A stretch of DNA of 64,000 nt from Paramecium tetraurelia. Taxonomy: Eukaryota > Ciliophora > Oligohymenophorea > Peniculida > Parameciidae. The DNA lies in contig NW_001799628.1 in assembly GCF_000165425.1 (NCBI RefSeq), positions 62,001-126,000 on the forward strand, given 5' to 3'. A program made the translations under genes and the position numbers. Of this stretch, positions 1-12,457 are shown piece after piece. The notes under the pieces are model-generated. The model was not told the DNA's origin, did not search any database, and saw nothing but the letters and a program-made list of their open reading frames with translations. Each line of letters starts with the position of its first letter. Positions within the stretch are counted from its first letter, which is position 1.

Positions 1-1
1 A

Positions 2-326
2 TCAGCATAAATGTTAATAATCTTAGATGGAGATTACTCATTTTCCTCTAAGTATTTAAGAGGACTGATTTATTCCACTTGGTTTTGTGGTTATGACTAT
101 TTCTATTTGATTCTTAATGCCGAACCAGTAGAGAATGCAGAACTCTGCACTTTAATCAAAGGAGAGGCTTACATATTAAATTAACTTAATATTTATATAT
201 AATTTGGTTATACTCTAATTGATGACCAAAACCGAAGGGTAACAAAAATTTATAGGTAAATATGTACATTATCATAGTTCTGTAAATAGACTTTATTTCT
301 CCTATTATCTGCCGGGATAGTAATGA
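2..326 (+). CDS. 3' end of an unrecognised gene (partial)
   Basis: The frame that starts at base 2 stays open with ciliate Gln codons and reads as ordinary protein, including FGYTLIDDQNRRV. A 22-nt intron fits at 256-277 (GTAAAT...CATAG); splicing it gives the ending YFSYYLPGQQ and a TGA at 324-326. The 5' part lies outside the window and no family is recognised. Its last 55 bases overlap the 3' end of the sortilin gene on the other strand, so either the two genes overlap tail to tail or one end is misplaced. Confidence 0.45.
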
Positions 327-2586
327 GCAGGAGTTCTCTTTTTTATTTTACCAGCGTCTAAGTACTTTTTCTTTGCAAAGAATGCCAAAATAAGTAGGAT
401 GACTCCAATTGCCAAGTATGTAAATTTAATGCCACCACCACTTGCTTTCTTTTGTGTAATCTGTACTTTTTTAGAAGGGACTTATGATTATTATGTTTCA
501 TTCTCTTACTAATTTTATGGAGAAACATTTTCTTTTTTTGTAGTGGATGACTCCTCTTATTCACAATTAACTTCAATTGGACCCAAATACACTCTACATT
601 TATATATTATAAATATAATACCCATCTTAGCATTCATCTCCTGAGATCTTTCTATACCCCTAACTTTTCAAATAAGTGCCTTTGCATTGTTTTGGTTTGA
701 TCTCTCTCATTGGGACACAATTAGAATAGACATCTCTTTTGAATCCAACATCACATTCCCAATCAGCCTTTGAGCATGGACAACTTTCAGTCTAGACTGG
801 CAGATTGGGCTCTTTGTTATAACATTATGCTCTCTGCTTTCTTCTAATATACTTTTCTCTTTTTCCAAATAAGCATTTGTCTCCAGCATAATTAGTTGGA
901 TACCAGAATTCATAGTCAGAATCTTATTCTCCTGGATTATCAAATCCTTGACACTCTCTAACCATAATCTAATTGATGTCTAATGAAACAACTATTCCTT
1001 TCAATGCACTCGAAGTAAAATCATCTTCCTTAGCAACTCCAAGAGTTTTGCTGTCAGATATACCATGAAATATGAACTTACCATTTTTATATACAACATT
1101 AGTTATATCCATTGTAATATTCATCTTAATCTTCTTAAATGTTAGACCTTCATCCCAAGTATATAATATTTCACTTGCCTATTCTTCATCACTCACAAAT
1201 ACAATAAGTCCTGTATTTTCAGCAATATCATAAATGTGCATGCCATCCAATATTTCAAACCATGTGTGTCCTCCATCCCTACTTAAATAGGTCTTGTACT
1301 CATTCCCTAAATAAATTCCAGTGTTTCCAGTTCCAATTGTAATGTAAGAATGACTAACAATTCTATTCCTGGGTGCTTCACTCCTTCCTAATAGATGTAA
1401 TGAACAATCTCCATTGCATTGAATAGGCTATCCTTTATAATCGTATTTTGGAGCTTTGATAGCATGCCACTCTCCTCCTTACTCAAAAAGTAATTCTACT
1501 TTATTTATAATTTTCCAATCTTTTAATACCATCTGTATTTTTTGTAGATCTTCTCAACTTAAATTTCTCAAATTCAGTGTTATCATAAATATTAGCAATT
1601 GTATACGCTTAGGATGCGTGAGTTCTCAATAACAATTTCCAGTATCCAAACTCCTGACATTATTTAATAATGACAATGTATATTTGGTTCCACTTGTGTC
1701 ACTTTAATATATATTCATAATTTTTGGCATGTCCTCCAAATGAGATATCGATATAAAAATAGATCCATTGACAGTATCCAAAACAGTAAATGTGTATTTC
1801 TGATGATCTTCAATTGGCAACACCAATTCTACTGGAGTCAGACTTCCTTATTTAATTACTTCCAAATCATAGCCTTTGCTAAAAGGATCAGCGTCAATCA
1901 AAATAAATAGGTATTCTTTGGTCTAATAAAACCCATAAGAATTATTCCTCAATAATTAGGTAGTTTTGAAATAATCATCACTATAACTAACCTATACGTG
2001 GCCTTAATCACTCAAATAAGATGCAACAATTCTTGAATCTGGGATTTCTGGTAATTCAATCAATTTATCCCATATAGCATCCTTGGTTCTGTTCAACACT
2101 AGTCTCCAATTAGTGCCATAATCATTGCTTACATACAATCTAGAATTCAATAAAGATCTCATACTATTTTTTATATTTCTCTTTACACAAATTGTCAGTG
2201 GTAGCATTGCATCTGAACTCCTTAAATGCCATGAGACTATGGGCTTCTAATGGATTCAATCTGAAATCATGCAAAGTCTTTTCATGCTTGAATTTTTAAT
2301 AGGTTTTCCCACAATTCTGAGTTACATAAGAAGTATCAACATCACCTAATATATAAAGTACTTAAGGATCTGCTTCTGATTGTAATATTTCTCTTATGGT
2401 AAACTAGAATGAATAATCATAATTTACATTTGATATTAACTTGGGCATTTCAGATGTATTGTTTTTGTATAGCATACCCTTAGCACTGAGAATGAATGTT
2501 TCAGATTTGCACCATACAACTTGTTCAAGTGGTGAATCTAAAATTTTTTGTGAAAACACCACTTGTAGCAATAATAATGTTAACAT
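272..2586 (-). CDS. Sortilin/VPS10-domain sorting receptor
   Basis: Type I membrane receptor of the VPS10/sortilin family, which carries lumenal cargo from the Golgi to endosomes or lysosome-like vacuoles. The start MLTLLLLQVVFSQ is a signal peptide. Beta-propeller blades are visible as YVSNDYGTNW and SRDGGHTWFEI. Near the C-terminus is the diagnostic cysteine-rich 10CC module (CLFGKREKYIRRK, then CPCSKADWECDVGFKRD). One membrane span (YLAIGVILLILAFFA) and a short basic tail follow. Introns fit at 594-621 (28 nt) and 2164-2188 (25 nt), with two more near 1500-1640 that restore the propeller frame; the spliced length is about 733 residues. It is divergent from PGK, with only 60 bp between the starts. 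Confidence 0.93.
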
Positions 2587-2646
2587 AATTAATTTATAAA
2601 CAGAAGAGTCAAATATCTTTTAAGATAAATATATTTATTGAAATAA
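2587..2646. promoter_or_regulatory. Short bidirectional intergenic region
   Basis: Only 60 bp separate the start codons of the sortilin gene (minus) and phosphoglycerate kinase (plus). Both promoters and 5' leaders must lie here or inside the genes. The stretch is AT-rich with no motif that I recognise. The promoter role is inferred from gene orientation. Confidence 0.5.
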
Positions 2647-3957
2647 ATGTTAAGTTCTAAGGCAGGAATAGATCATGTGTTACGTTAGTTCACCAACAAG
2701 AGAGTTTTAATCAGAGTAGATTTCAATGTGCCCATCAAGGAAGGCAAAGTGAAGAATGCCACAAGAATCCAAGGAGCTATCCCTACTTTGAAAAAGATTC
2801 TAGAATAGAATCCCAAGAATGTGACTTTGATGTCTCATATGGGTAGACCAGACGGAAAAAGGTAAAAAAAGAGATTAATTTTGTAGAGTTGAAAAGGATT
2901 CACTTAAGATAGTTGTTCCTAAACTAGAGGAATTGTTGGGCACTAAGATTAACTTTGTCAATGATTGTGTTGGTTCAGAGGCAGTTGAAGCTTCAAATGC
3001 TGGAAATGGATAAATTAATTTATTAGAAAATCTTAGATTCCACATTCAAGAAGAAGGAAAAGGTCTTGATGCCAATGGAGCCAAGATCAAGGCTGACAAA
3101 GAGAGTGTTAAGAAATTTAGAAAGGAATTATCATCTTTGGGAGACATTTATGTTAATGATGCATTTGGTACAGCACATAGAGCTCACTCATCCATGGTTG
3201 GAATTGATCACAAAGTGAGAGTTGCTGGTTATTTGATGAAGAAGGAACTTGATTATTTTGCTAGAGCCTTAGAAACACCATAAAGACCATTCCTTGTTAT
3301 CTTAGGAGGGGCTAAAGTAGCTGACAAAATTTAATTGATTAAATCTATGCTTGATAAAGTAGACGAAATGATCATTGGTGGAGGTATGGCCTTTACATTC
3401 CTTAAAAAAATACACAATGTTCCCATTGGAAAAATCACTCTTTGATGAAGAAGGATATAAAATTGTTGATGAAATTCTTGCTAAAGCTAAAGAGAGAAAT
3501 GTTAAGATTCATCTTCCAACTGATTTTGTATGTGGTACTGGATTGGATGCCTCAAGTCCAGTTGCTTTACATGATCTTAAATCAGGAATTCCAGATGGAT
3601 GGTTGGGCTTAGATGCTGGACAATTGACATAAAGAGAAAATGCTGAAGCTATTGGCAGAGCAAAAACAAGTATAAATATTATACATTTTAATAGTTGTTT
3701 GGAATGGACCTTAAGGTGCTTTTGAAATTGAATAATTCAAGAATGGATCAGTTAGTATGTTGAATGCTCTTGTGAAATAAACATAGAGTGGAGCTACAAC
3801 CATTGTTGGTGGTGGAGACACTGTCAATCTTGTTGGTGCTAATAAGGCAAACGATAAACTTAGTCATGTTTCTACAGGAGGTGGTGCTTCTTTGGAATTA
3901 TTGGAAGGTAAGATTTTACCAGGTGTAGAATATCTTACAAATATTAAAGATTTATGA
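2647..3957 (+). CDS. PGK: Phosphoglycerate kinase, with an apparent +1 frameshift
   Basis: Glycolytic enzyme that transfers phosphate from 1,3-bisphosphoglycerate to ADP. Family landmarks run in order: [121 protein letters not shown] and [14 protein letters not shown]. Two 25-nt introns fit at 2862-2886 and 3670-3694. With both removed the frame still breaks at about 3427-3434, where GGAAAAATCACTC has one A more than the PGK alignment allows (GKSLFDEEG needs GGA AAA TCA). Without that base the protein would be about 419 residues, the normal family length. This could be a sequencing or assembly error, or a real lesion. Confidence 0.95.
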
Positions 3958-4755
3958 TCATAAAATTATATACATCCAAAGTTATTATTAACAATTTAAA
4001 TCATAATATTGTAGTCTCTTAATTCCAAGAAATTATTAACTATAAATGCAGTCTAAATATATTATATTTGATTTTGAATTATTATAATTAAAAGCTGAAT
4101 TTATAAATATAATATAAATATTTATAAATTCTCTTAGAATATTAATTACGTCAGATTAATCATATTAAATGCATATCATTGGAACCTACCATTTAAAATT
4201 AAGTAGAGTGTTATAATTTACAAATTTTCTTCATCTGCAAACATAACAACAATATTCCTCATGTATCCTCTTGATATTATATATATACTGGCTTCCATTT
4301 TACACTATGGGATTTTATAATCAATATAGAGAGATCTGGTACAATTGTTAGAAATACTGTATGAATTCAATTTAAATTATTAGATAATTATTTTTGATAA
4401 TCAAGTATTAAATACCTCAATATAGATAAAAATAGAGAAAACTCAAAAAGAAAAATAACTATAATTTGTATCATAATCAAACTCACGGGCTTTTAGCAAC
4501 CATTAGGGAGAATATAAACATATTTATCCACTGTCAATCATAAAATCCATAGGATTAAGTTCATCAGTTGATTGTTAATTCTATATTAATTAGAAATCTA
4601 TGAATATTTATTGAATTTTGATAGAATATTAAACAAAATTTCTATTAAATAATAATATATGGTATGATTCAAAATGCACGGTAGTTCATTTCTATTCCTA
4701 CAATCTTTTCGTTATTGGTCTAGGTATTCTCATACTTTGATCTTATTTATAATTG
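3958..4755. other. Intergenic stretch with coding-like remnants on the minus strand
   Basis: No complete gene was found between PGK and the large receptor gene. On the minus strand two open stretches read like protein: about 4443-4740 (contains MDFMIDSGQICLYSPQWLLK, ends at TGA 4443-4445) and about 4165-4400 (contains IDYKIPQCKMEASIY). I could not join them with standard introns or give them a start: the first is preceded by an in-frame TGA. They may be a decayed gene or chance open frames, since with one stop codon chance ORFs are common. Confidence 0.3.
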
Positions 4756-7700
4756 TCATTAATACATCATTTTTTTTCTCTTCATTGTGAAAAATGCAAC
4801 TAATCCAATAATCAAAATGATGATCACAGCAATAACAAACCCTACCCATTAATAATTTTCTGAACTATAATTGAGAATCACTTATTTTTAAGAATTCCAT
4901 TTAATCTGTGATGTTTCATAATAATAGTCTAATTATACACTTTAATCATCTCGATACAATTAAATACTTACTAAAATAAGAATTACAATAATTACCAGTA
5001 GCTAAAATAGTAAAAACGAAATTCCTCTATTGTTACTTATTAAAATTAGGAAGTGTTGCATTAATATTTAATTAAGTATCCCTATCAATTTGATTTTAAT
5101 AAATTCTATATTCATTGGATGGTTCAGAACAATAATCAAAATCCTTATTATCTTCGCCTTATCTTTCATTCAATATAATAAAATATTCTATTTATTCAAC
5201 CAAAAATGTTTCTCGTCCACTCTATTTTACTAATTGCAAAGGAGCGAATTCAACATGAAGAGTGATATTTTCCTCAGGTTCCTCGGTAATCTTGGAAGAT
5301 AAGACACCTGAAAGTCCTGGATAGAATTAATCATAAGGGATATCACTTTTATCTTCCACCTAATAGGCCCTAATTGTATATTGGGCATTAACTATTTTCT
5401 TATCAAATGATTTAATAAAATCAAACTTTAAATAAATAACATTGACCAGATCAATTTTATCAAAGAAACCAAATATTTATTTATTTTATTTAATGTCTAT
5501 CTTGTAATCATATTGCCCATTCTTTAGCAAATCTAAGTCCTTTCCAACTAGGACTGAGAAGATCCCATTGCAAAATTGCATCTCATAGAATAAATATGCA
5601 TCATTTTGTTGCATAGCCCAATATGAACTTTAGTGCAATTTATTAGTTCCAAGTTGCTTAATCCTTGGTATCAAAGGTCTAAGTTCTGAGTTTCCTACTT
5701 AAATTTAATAAAACTGAGGGAATTGCGCTAAATTATGGAGAACAATCTAATATTATTTCTCACTGTGAATGTATTCATGATATACTAAATTAGATACTAT
5801 TCTGTGTTATACAGGTTGCAATTAGGCTTTTGTATTATTACTATAGACATTAATAATTGGTAAAGATCTATGTTTTTAATTGGAGAGTACAGAATTCAAA
5901 TCTTCCTAAATTTAAACTGTAATTGAAAATGTCTTATTTTAAGTTGAATGTTAAAAGTAATCATAATTAGTATAATAAAAAAGCTTTTCGCTCTATCCTT
6001 TGAGGTAAGCAAATGCAGAGTAAATTGAACTAGAATATGTAAATAAATTTACTCGATATAAGTAGCATCTTCTTTTTCATTAAAATATTAAATGCTAAAG
6101 TGGCAGTTGAATATTGCCTCAAAGTATATTACCACTTAGGAAGTGTAAAAGTTTTTAATCACAAAATTATTTTCTTAATTATCTGATCGAACCTCTAAGA
6201 GAGTTAAAGTGTGGAAATTATTGTCCTGATTCAAATTGTCTATAGAGTAAGAACAAGCAATTTAACCAGTGAATACATAAATCTATAGTGTTATTGAATT
6301 AGCCTGTGGACTTAGAATAAATGTTATATGTTTATTTTTCTTCAGATAATATTAGAGCAACATTTGAGAATCCAAGAACATTTCCTCCTGTTCATTGCTG
6401 ACCTAGACTGTTACTATTTCTGAAGTATAAGTTTTAAGTGCAATCAATAAAATAGTATTAAATTATAAAGGTTCAGTAACTAATTTTTTTGAGTATCCGT
6501 TTTAGTTATTGTTATATTTAAACTAGGTCACATCTTTGACATAACCTAGATTTAAAGTTTATTAATCTACTTCGTCTACATAAAACAATGCTGTTTCAGA
6601 GTGTGATTACAAAAAGATCATCATCGGCTTAAGTGAAAAATAGTTGTATATTCTAAGAAATACTGTGTATTCTTCTCCAACGTAACTATCGAATAATATT
6701 TAATAGATACAATTTATATGGTTAGTTAGGAAATATCTCATACGCCTCCACCTTTCCTAGATGATACTACAGAGAAAATTAGCAAATACTTTAGCAAAGG
6801 ACTCCGACACTAAAACATTATAAATAAGATTATACTAATAATCTCCAGACAAATCAGGATGAATTATATTCCCAGGTTCAAGGATTAAGACATCGCTGAA
6901 TAGCTCGAAGGATCCCCAATCATATTGTTCTTGATTAGGAAATTTAGATTTGGAAACTAAAAGGTCAGCTTCATTATTTGGTTCTGGTTTAAGCAAGATC
7001 ATTAAATTTTAGTTGTTGTTTGGAACATGTATCTTATAGAATTTTAATCCATTTTATGTAAGGTATCCCTCTTAGATTTCTGATTCTCTTAGTAAAATCA
7101 GATTGGAATTATACTGAATGGTATAATCATAATTGGAATATTTAATATCAGAATGTATTTTAGCTAAAGAGACTGTTAATTATATGATGCACCTCTAAAC
7201 ACAATTCTACTCCTTAATTTCAGATTCAGAAAAGTAGAGTGAAGTTTAATAACCTGCCTTTCCTTTCTTTGACATTTTGACATAAGATTTTGCATTTGGG
7301 TAAGATGATTTCAAATCTTTAGTGATTGAAGCATAAATCTTCAACTCACTAAAATAACTAAATACTAATATATTAACCTCCTAATTTGAACAGAAGAGAT
7401 AAAAGTAATCTTCTCCTAATGGCAAAACTTTCGAGATTGGCTAATCTTCAGCAAGCTAAATTTAAGAATTGTCCATTTTAGAGACTAATATAGAGTAGAA
7501 CTAATCTAGTTTACTATTGAGAGAGAACAAAAGGTATCCTGAACAATAATAATTCTCCTCTCCACAATTACTATTTGTTTTCTTTTTAATTTATAGAATG
7601 TTAGAATTTTCAAATTCTATTATATCTACAGCTTATTCCTTTTAGAGTCCAAATTATAAAGAAGACTAATCATTATCAAAGGATCTTTTGGAGATCATTA

Positions 7701-10000
7701 ATGGTTCTTCATCACTAATTTCTAATCGAAAAGACTATTGGTTATTAGCAGGCAGGAAATTAAAAAAAGGCTCACCTATTAATAAATTAACTTGTTCATT
7801 ATAAAAGTTATAGGCAATTCTAAAACTACCATATACGCCTCCTGCTTTATTTAACTTGATTTTTAAATATAATATTTGTGGATAATTAGGATCATTGGTT
7901 AAAATTTTGATAATTTATCCACCCTACCATATTGCTTAAGATTCATTTGTTTCAGGATGGTCGAAACCAAATATTAAAAACTGTCCATAATGCTTTTTCA
8001 ATATGACATTGAATGGATCTTTATCAGATTGTTCAAATCCTTACAGATCAATTTTAAAAAGAACAAATTCATCATTGGATAGTAAATGATCATGCCAATC
8101 TCCTTAATACAAATGAATATAATGCCAAGGATATTGACCAAGTTATTGAGAGTCTTCAGAGTTTTTGACAACCCAAACAGTTATGATATATTTTGCGGAG
8201 GATTTGCCCCAAATAGTTATTGAGTAATACCCAGGTAAAAGTTAATTAGAGAATTCACCACCAAAATTAATTGAGCTATTTTCTGATTCATATTAAGCAG
8301 TATCCTTATCAGGTTGACTAGGGTAAATAAATAAATTAATGCTCACTTCTCCTTGTATTGGTGAGACTATAAAACTTAATCTTTAAATTTGATCATCTTC
8401 TGATACAAAAAAGTCGTAAAACTAAAGTGAGTTTTTATAAATTGTTGACTTATGGGGTGTGTTTTAGATTAATTTCTTAAAACCTCCTAGAAGTTAATAT
8501 TCGATATCAAATTTACAGCTTTAGCTCCACTTGTTAGGAGGAACAGTAACCAAAACGTAGTAATTACAAATCTAATTACAAGTTATATCGATCTCAAGAA
8601 ATGGAATGAACGAATAGAATCTTATGTAATATTCTTCCATGTTTTTAAATTTTTCTGGATTGTTTATTAGTTCATCTTAAGGACACACAGATTGATCAGT
8701 ACAATTAGTGACTACAATACTTAAATCACCTTTTAGAACTTGAAATATGAGAAAAATCCGATGCCAATCATTTACATTATCAAATAGCTCTAACTTCAGA
8801 ACTTCACCTAATACTACGTATCTTTGATATCGAATTTCTGGATATAATTTTCCTTCTGTTTCATAAGTATATTATAATTGATATGTGCATAATTCCTAAC
8901 CTAAAACTGCAATATAAATAGTATTCATTGTTATATTTTTCTCCAACAACTCATTTTTGGAAATAGATATACACTTGACCGTTGAAAGGTGATCTTACCA
9001 TTCATAGTTATCAAGCAAAGGCGGTTAAAAATTGTAATGAACATACAATTTCGCATTACCCTTAAAAGGAATCAATCGGATTACCTAAGAAAACTATGAA
9101 TCCAATAATATACAATACTGCCATCATCAGGGATATTAAACTCTGAAACATAGAAATCATACTCCCCTTTTTTGACTAATTGGGTGATGCTTTCATAGAC
9201 ATGGATGGTTTTAAGAATTTTAATTCTAGTTGCACTCACTCTAAGCACACTACCCTACTCCCCTTGAATAAGGATTTTATACATCTCAATAGGAGTATAT
9301 TAAGTGAATTCAATGACTTTTTTGTTTTCCCATGTATCAATGCCTACATAATCAAATTTATCATTGTTTGGAACTCCATTCTCATATTTATTCATGAAAA
9401 CTTAGAACGGTTCTTTTGACGATTCTTCATTCAACCTTTGAACATGTATTTCTATTTCTGTTGCCTCATCCCAAATATCATACATTTCAAAATCTATAAT
9501 ATACGATTATTTTTCTGAAGTCATTTTAAAAGTTAGAAATTTTTCAATCGTTAGTGTTTATTCCTAATCTAATTCTATTCGCAATGTGTAGCTGCTCGGA
9601 AATCGAGAGACCACTGAGATATATAAAAGATCATTCTCCTTAACCTTCTCATTATTTATTATGCAGATATCTTAATTATTCATTATTTTTACCCATTCCT
9701 TTTGCTTCACACGCTTGGACATCAGCGTCTTAGACTGAAATTGGTTCTTTAACACTCTTGGATATGTATAAGTTTGGATCGGATTCAGGATCCGAAGTCT
9801 TAAGTAAAACTACTAAATTTGTTTGATTTATTATTTCAGGAACCACAAAGTGATACACATGATGACTTGATGTCAGTGGGGAAACAAAACTACAATATGG
9901 ATTAATAAAACCCTTCTACTGATTCTCCTAGATTCAAATACAGCGGTTGATTGATTGTCTTTTAATTGCATACCAGGTAGAATAGACAAAAAATAATCAT
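4756..10000 (-). CDS. Large type I membrane protein with repeated pre-peptidase-C-like domains
   Basis: A very long minus-strand gene of roughly 1,700 residues. The start MIIFCLFYLVC is a signal peptide, followed by a long lumenal or extracellular part, one C-terminal membrane span (VGFVIAVIIILIIGLVAFF) and a short tail KRKKMMYQ. The ectodomain repeats a beta-sandwich signature of the form D-P-x-L-Y/L-V/I-S-K, for example DPESDPNLYISK near the start and EPNNEADLLVSK near 6960-7000. This resembles bacterial pre-peptidase C-terminal (PPC) domains. A 22-nt intron with an unusual GTTTTA start fits near 9903-9924 and restores the frame; other introns are likely. The function is unknown; a surface receptor or adhesin is only an inference. 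Confidence 0.75.
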
Positions 10001-10090
10001 TATAATTATTATGAATTATTAATTTTCACATTGAGACATGGACCAATGATTTTTATACTAATTTCAACAAAATATAAATCAATTTTCTAG

Positions 10091-11413
10091 TCAATTCAGT
10101 CGATCAACTTTTGCAGTTTCCTTAATTTGCTCAGCTATCTCCAATAATTGTTTCCTGATAACTGCCTTATTTTTGAAATCATTCTCTCTTTAGGCCTAGC
10201 GAATTAAGTTTTCATATTTTTCATTTAAGGTCTTTAATTTAGCTTCGATTTCTTTATGTTAAAGAGGTGACAAAGGAGATATTAATCTTTTTCTGGATTC
10301 AATCTTTTTATCAGGACTATATGTAGAATTCTTCATATCCTCTAGACAGTCTCGAATGGCTTGTTTTAATTGGCTCTATCTTAAACTTTGATCTGCTCTG
10401 GGACTGGGGAGTGTGGGTGAAATTTGATCTAAATTTAATTTACTAAGAGTTCTCTATTCCCTGTATCCCTAATTGAATTCAGCCTCTTCTTGTCTCGATA
10501 TTCTTCTTTTTAAATATTTATGACTTTTCTCCTCCTAATCCAATTTAAGTTTGATAGTATGATATTTAACACTCAGATCCTTCTAATCCATAGTCAATTA
10601 TTAAATAATATCTTGGTATTCGGAACTCTTCAGAATCAACTCTTAGATCCTTTTGGCCATTTATTCTTCTCTACAGAGTCTGTTAGATTGAGCTTCGTCA
10701 ATGTTCTTTAGGTATAGTCTATCCTTTTCATCTAGTTGATATTTGAGATTGGATATTTGTTTTTCAAATTCATGCAATTTAAATGCAGGATGTTTTTATT
10801 TGTAATTTTCAAATTCCTACTCCAACTTTAACTTTTCAGATTCTAAAAATTCTACTCTTTTTTCTAGCTTTTTAATGACACTATCTTTGATATCGATCTT
10901 TGATTTGTATTCTTAGACAGTGTTCAATAGTACTGAATTTTCTTCGTATTTCTTCATTTCTACCTTATGCAACAAGCCTTTCTCATTATTCTTATACGCT
11001 TGCAACTATCTATAAAGACTTTCGTATGACAATTGGATCTCATGCTTATCGTGTTTGAGCTCTTCATTCTTCCTTATCAATTCAGACACTCTATCCTAGT
11101 AATCCTTTAAATGCTATAATCTTTCCACTTGTAATAACTCGATTTATTGAGAGGCTCTATTGTTCATTTCCAACTCCTAAGAAACCTTCATCAATTGTAT
11201 TTGGAGTCGATCGTTCTCACAAGAGAGTTCATTCACTTATTGTTTAAGTTACTCAATCAAGATGTCTTGGGGGGACAAATCAATTGATTTTCTGCATGTG
11301 TCATTTCTTAATTTATCCTACATACTCTTCATAGCTGAAGCATAGGCACTGCTCATTGTTGGAGAATTGGATGAAAATGCCCTTTAAGATAATCTTGATT
11401 CTCTTTATTACAT
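10091..11413 (-). CDS. Coiled-coil protein, function unknown
   Basis: Uninterrupted frame of 440 codons with no intron. The N-terminal ~45 residues are Ser/Arg-rich; from about residue 50 to 300 the sequence is a long heptad-like coiled coil (for example ENDRLQIQLMKVSQELEMN and RVSELIRKNEELKH). A Ser/Pro-rich linker and a second charged helix close the protein, which ends TAKVDRLN. This is typical of ciliate cytoskeletal or basal-body proteins but no specific family is recognised. Only 90 bp separate it from the upstream start of the receptor gene, and 30 bp from the next minus-strand gene. Confidence 0.75.
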
Positions 11414-11443
11414 AAAAATATAATATAATGTGCATGAATGTGT

Positions 11444-12281
11444 TCACGGCAATTTTTCAAAATATTCTCTATCAAATTCTTTCCTCCTCTCCTAAATTAT
11501 CCTTTTCTCCACATCCTATTCCTTCTCCTTTATTTGTTTGAATTGCATGGCGAGATTGGGTGTTGCAATCTTCCTGTTCTTGTAAAGATTAAACTATTTC
11601 TAGGTTATCCTCCTCTTATATTGACAAGTCTGCTGAGTGTTATCGAAAACCACTTCAAATTATTATGTTTAATTTTAAAAGGGTTAAAAGGTCGATCCCA
11701 TATGTAACTTACTTGATTTACTTCTATCAGTAAATACTTTTGCTGGTTAGATCTCTTTGATCTTTGTACAAGAGAGTTATTTGTTGAATTCTTCTAGAAT
11801 AGGTTGACTAGTATCTCTATGGGTGTCTCTACTCATCTTCTAAGTTTTAATTGTGTTTCGACATTCCTCCAAAGTCATTGGTCTTTACATCTCCTACTCA
11901 TTTGTGATTCTGCCGATTGACAAACCTTGCATCGAAGGGTCTATAAATTTAAGTGCGTGGTTTACTTGGTTTGTAATGCAAATGCAAGGGCATTAATGGA
12001 AATCTATTTTTCTGCATCTGAACAATCTCCTTCAAAACAGAATGATAATCTTCATCTTCTATTTGGAACTTGAATTAGATTTTGGCTAAATTCTAATATT
12101 TTTTCCTTGGCTTCGGTTCCTCTATTTCAGGCACCTTATAATGTTTGGAAGCAGTCGTAACTAAAAAGTTCTTGGCCTTCAACTGACTCAAGGATATCAT
12201 TTCATTGTTGACTGGTTGAATACACAATGTTTGACCGAAAGAGTTGATCTTATCAATAATATTTTAATTCATGAAACTCAT
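11444..12281 (-). CDS. Conserved-looking basic protein, function unknown
   Basis: With a 25-nt intron at 11941-11965 (GTAAAC...TATAG on the minus strand) the gene gives an exact 270-codon frame. It starts MSFMNQNIIDKINSF and ends REYFEKLP. It is rich in Lys, Arg and Gln with no membrane span or recognised domain. The middle has a repeated Pro-containing basic stretch (MPLHLHYKPNPSMQGLS). The C-terminal third is predicted helical (KQIKEKEQDVEKRIIQERRKE). The start is the first in-frame ATG; the frame is open further upstream but has no other ATG. Confidence 0.6.
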
Positions 12282-12457
12282 TAATAACTCTTCATTATAG
12301 AACCTATATAGGAATCGGTAGAATTCAAATGAAGCTTTGTGATTTACCGTCCAAAAGAGGGGTTTTAATATAATTTCACAGAAACTTATATATAAAGTTA
12401 GATCCCAATTACTGCTCTATTTATTACTACTAATTTTAAATTATTGAATATATAATT
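12282..12457. promoter_or_regulatory. Bidirectional intergenic region
   Basis: The 176 bp lie between the start of a minus-strand gene and the plus-strand WD40 gene, so they probably hold both promoters. No specific motif was recognised. The assignment rests on orientation only. Confidence 0.35.

Noticed and set aside
1480-1640. Apparent indels in the sortilin gene
   Set aside because: Two introns (about 26 and 31-34 nt) restore the frame and total length, so no lesion is needed.
9180-9419. Plus-strand ORF within the receptor gene
   Set aside because: Antisense shadow of the large minus-strand gene; no protein-like composition.
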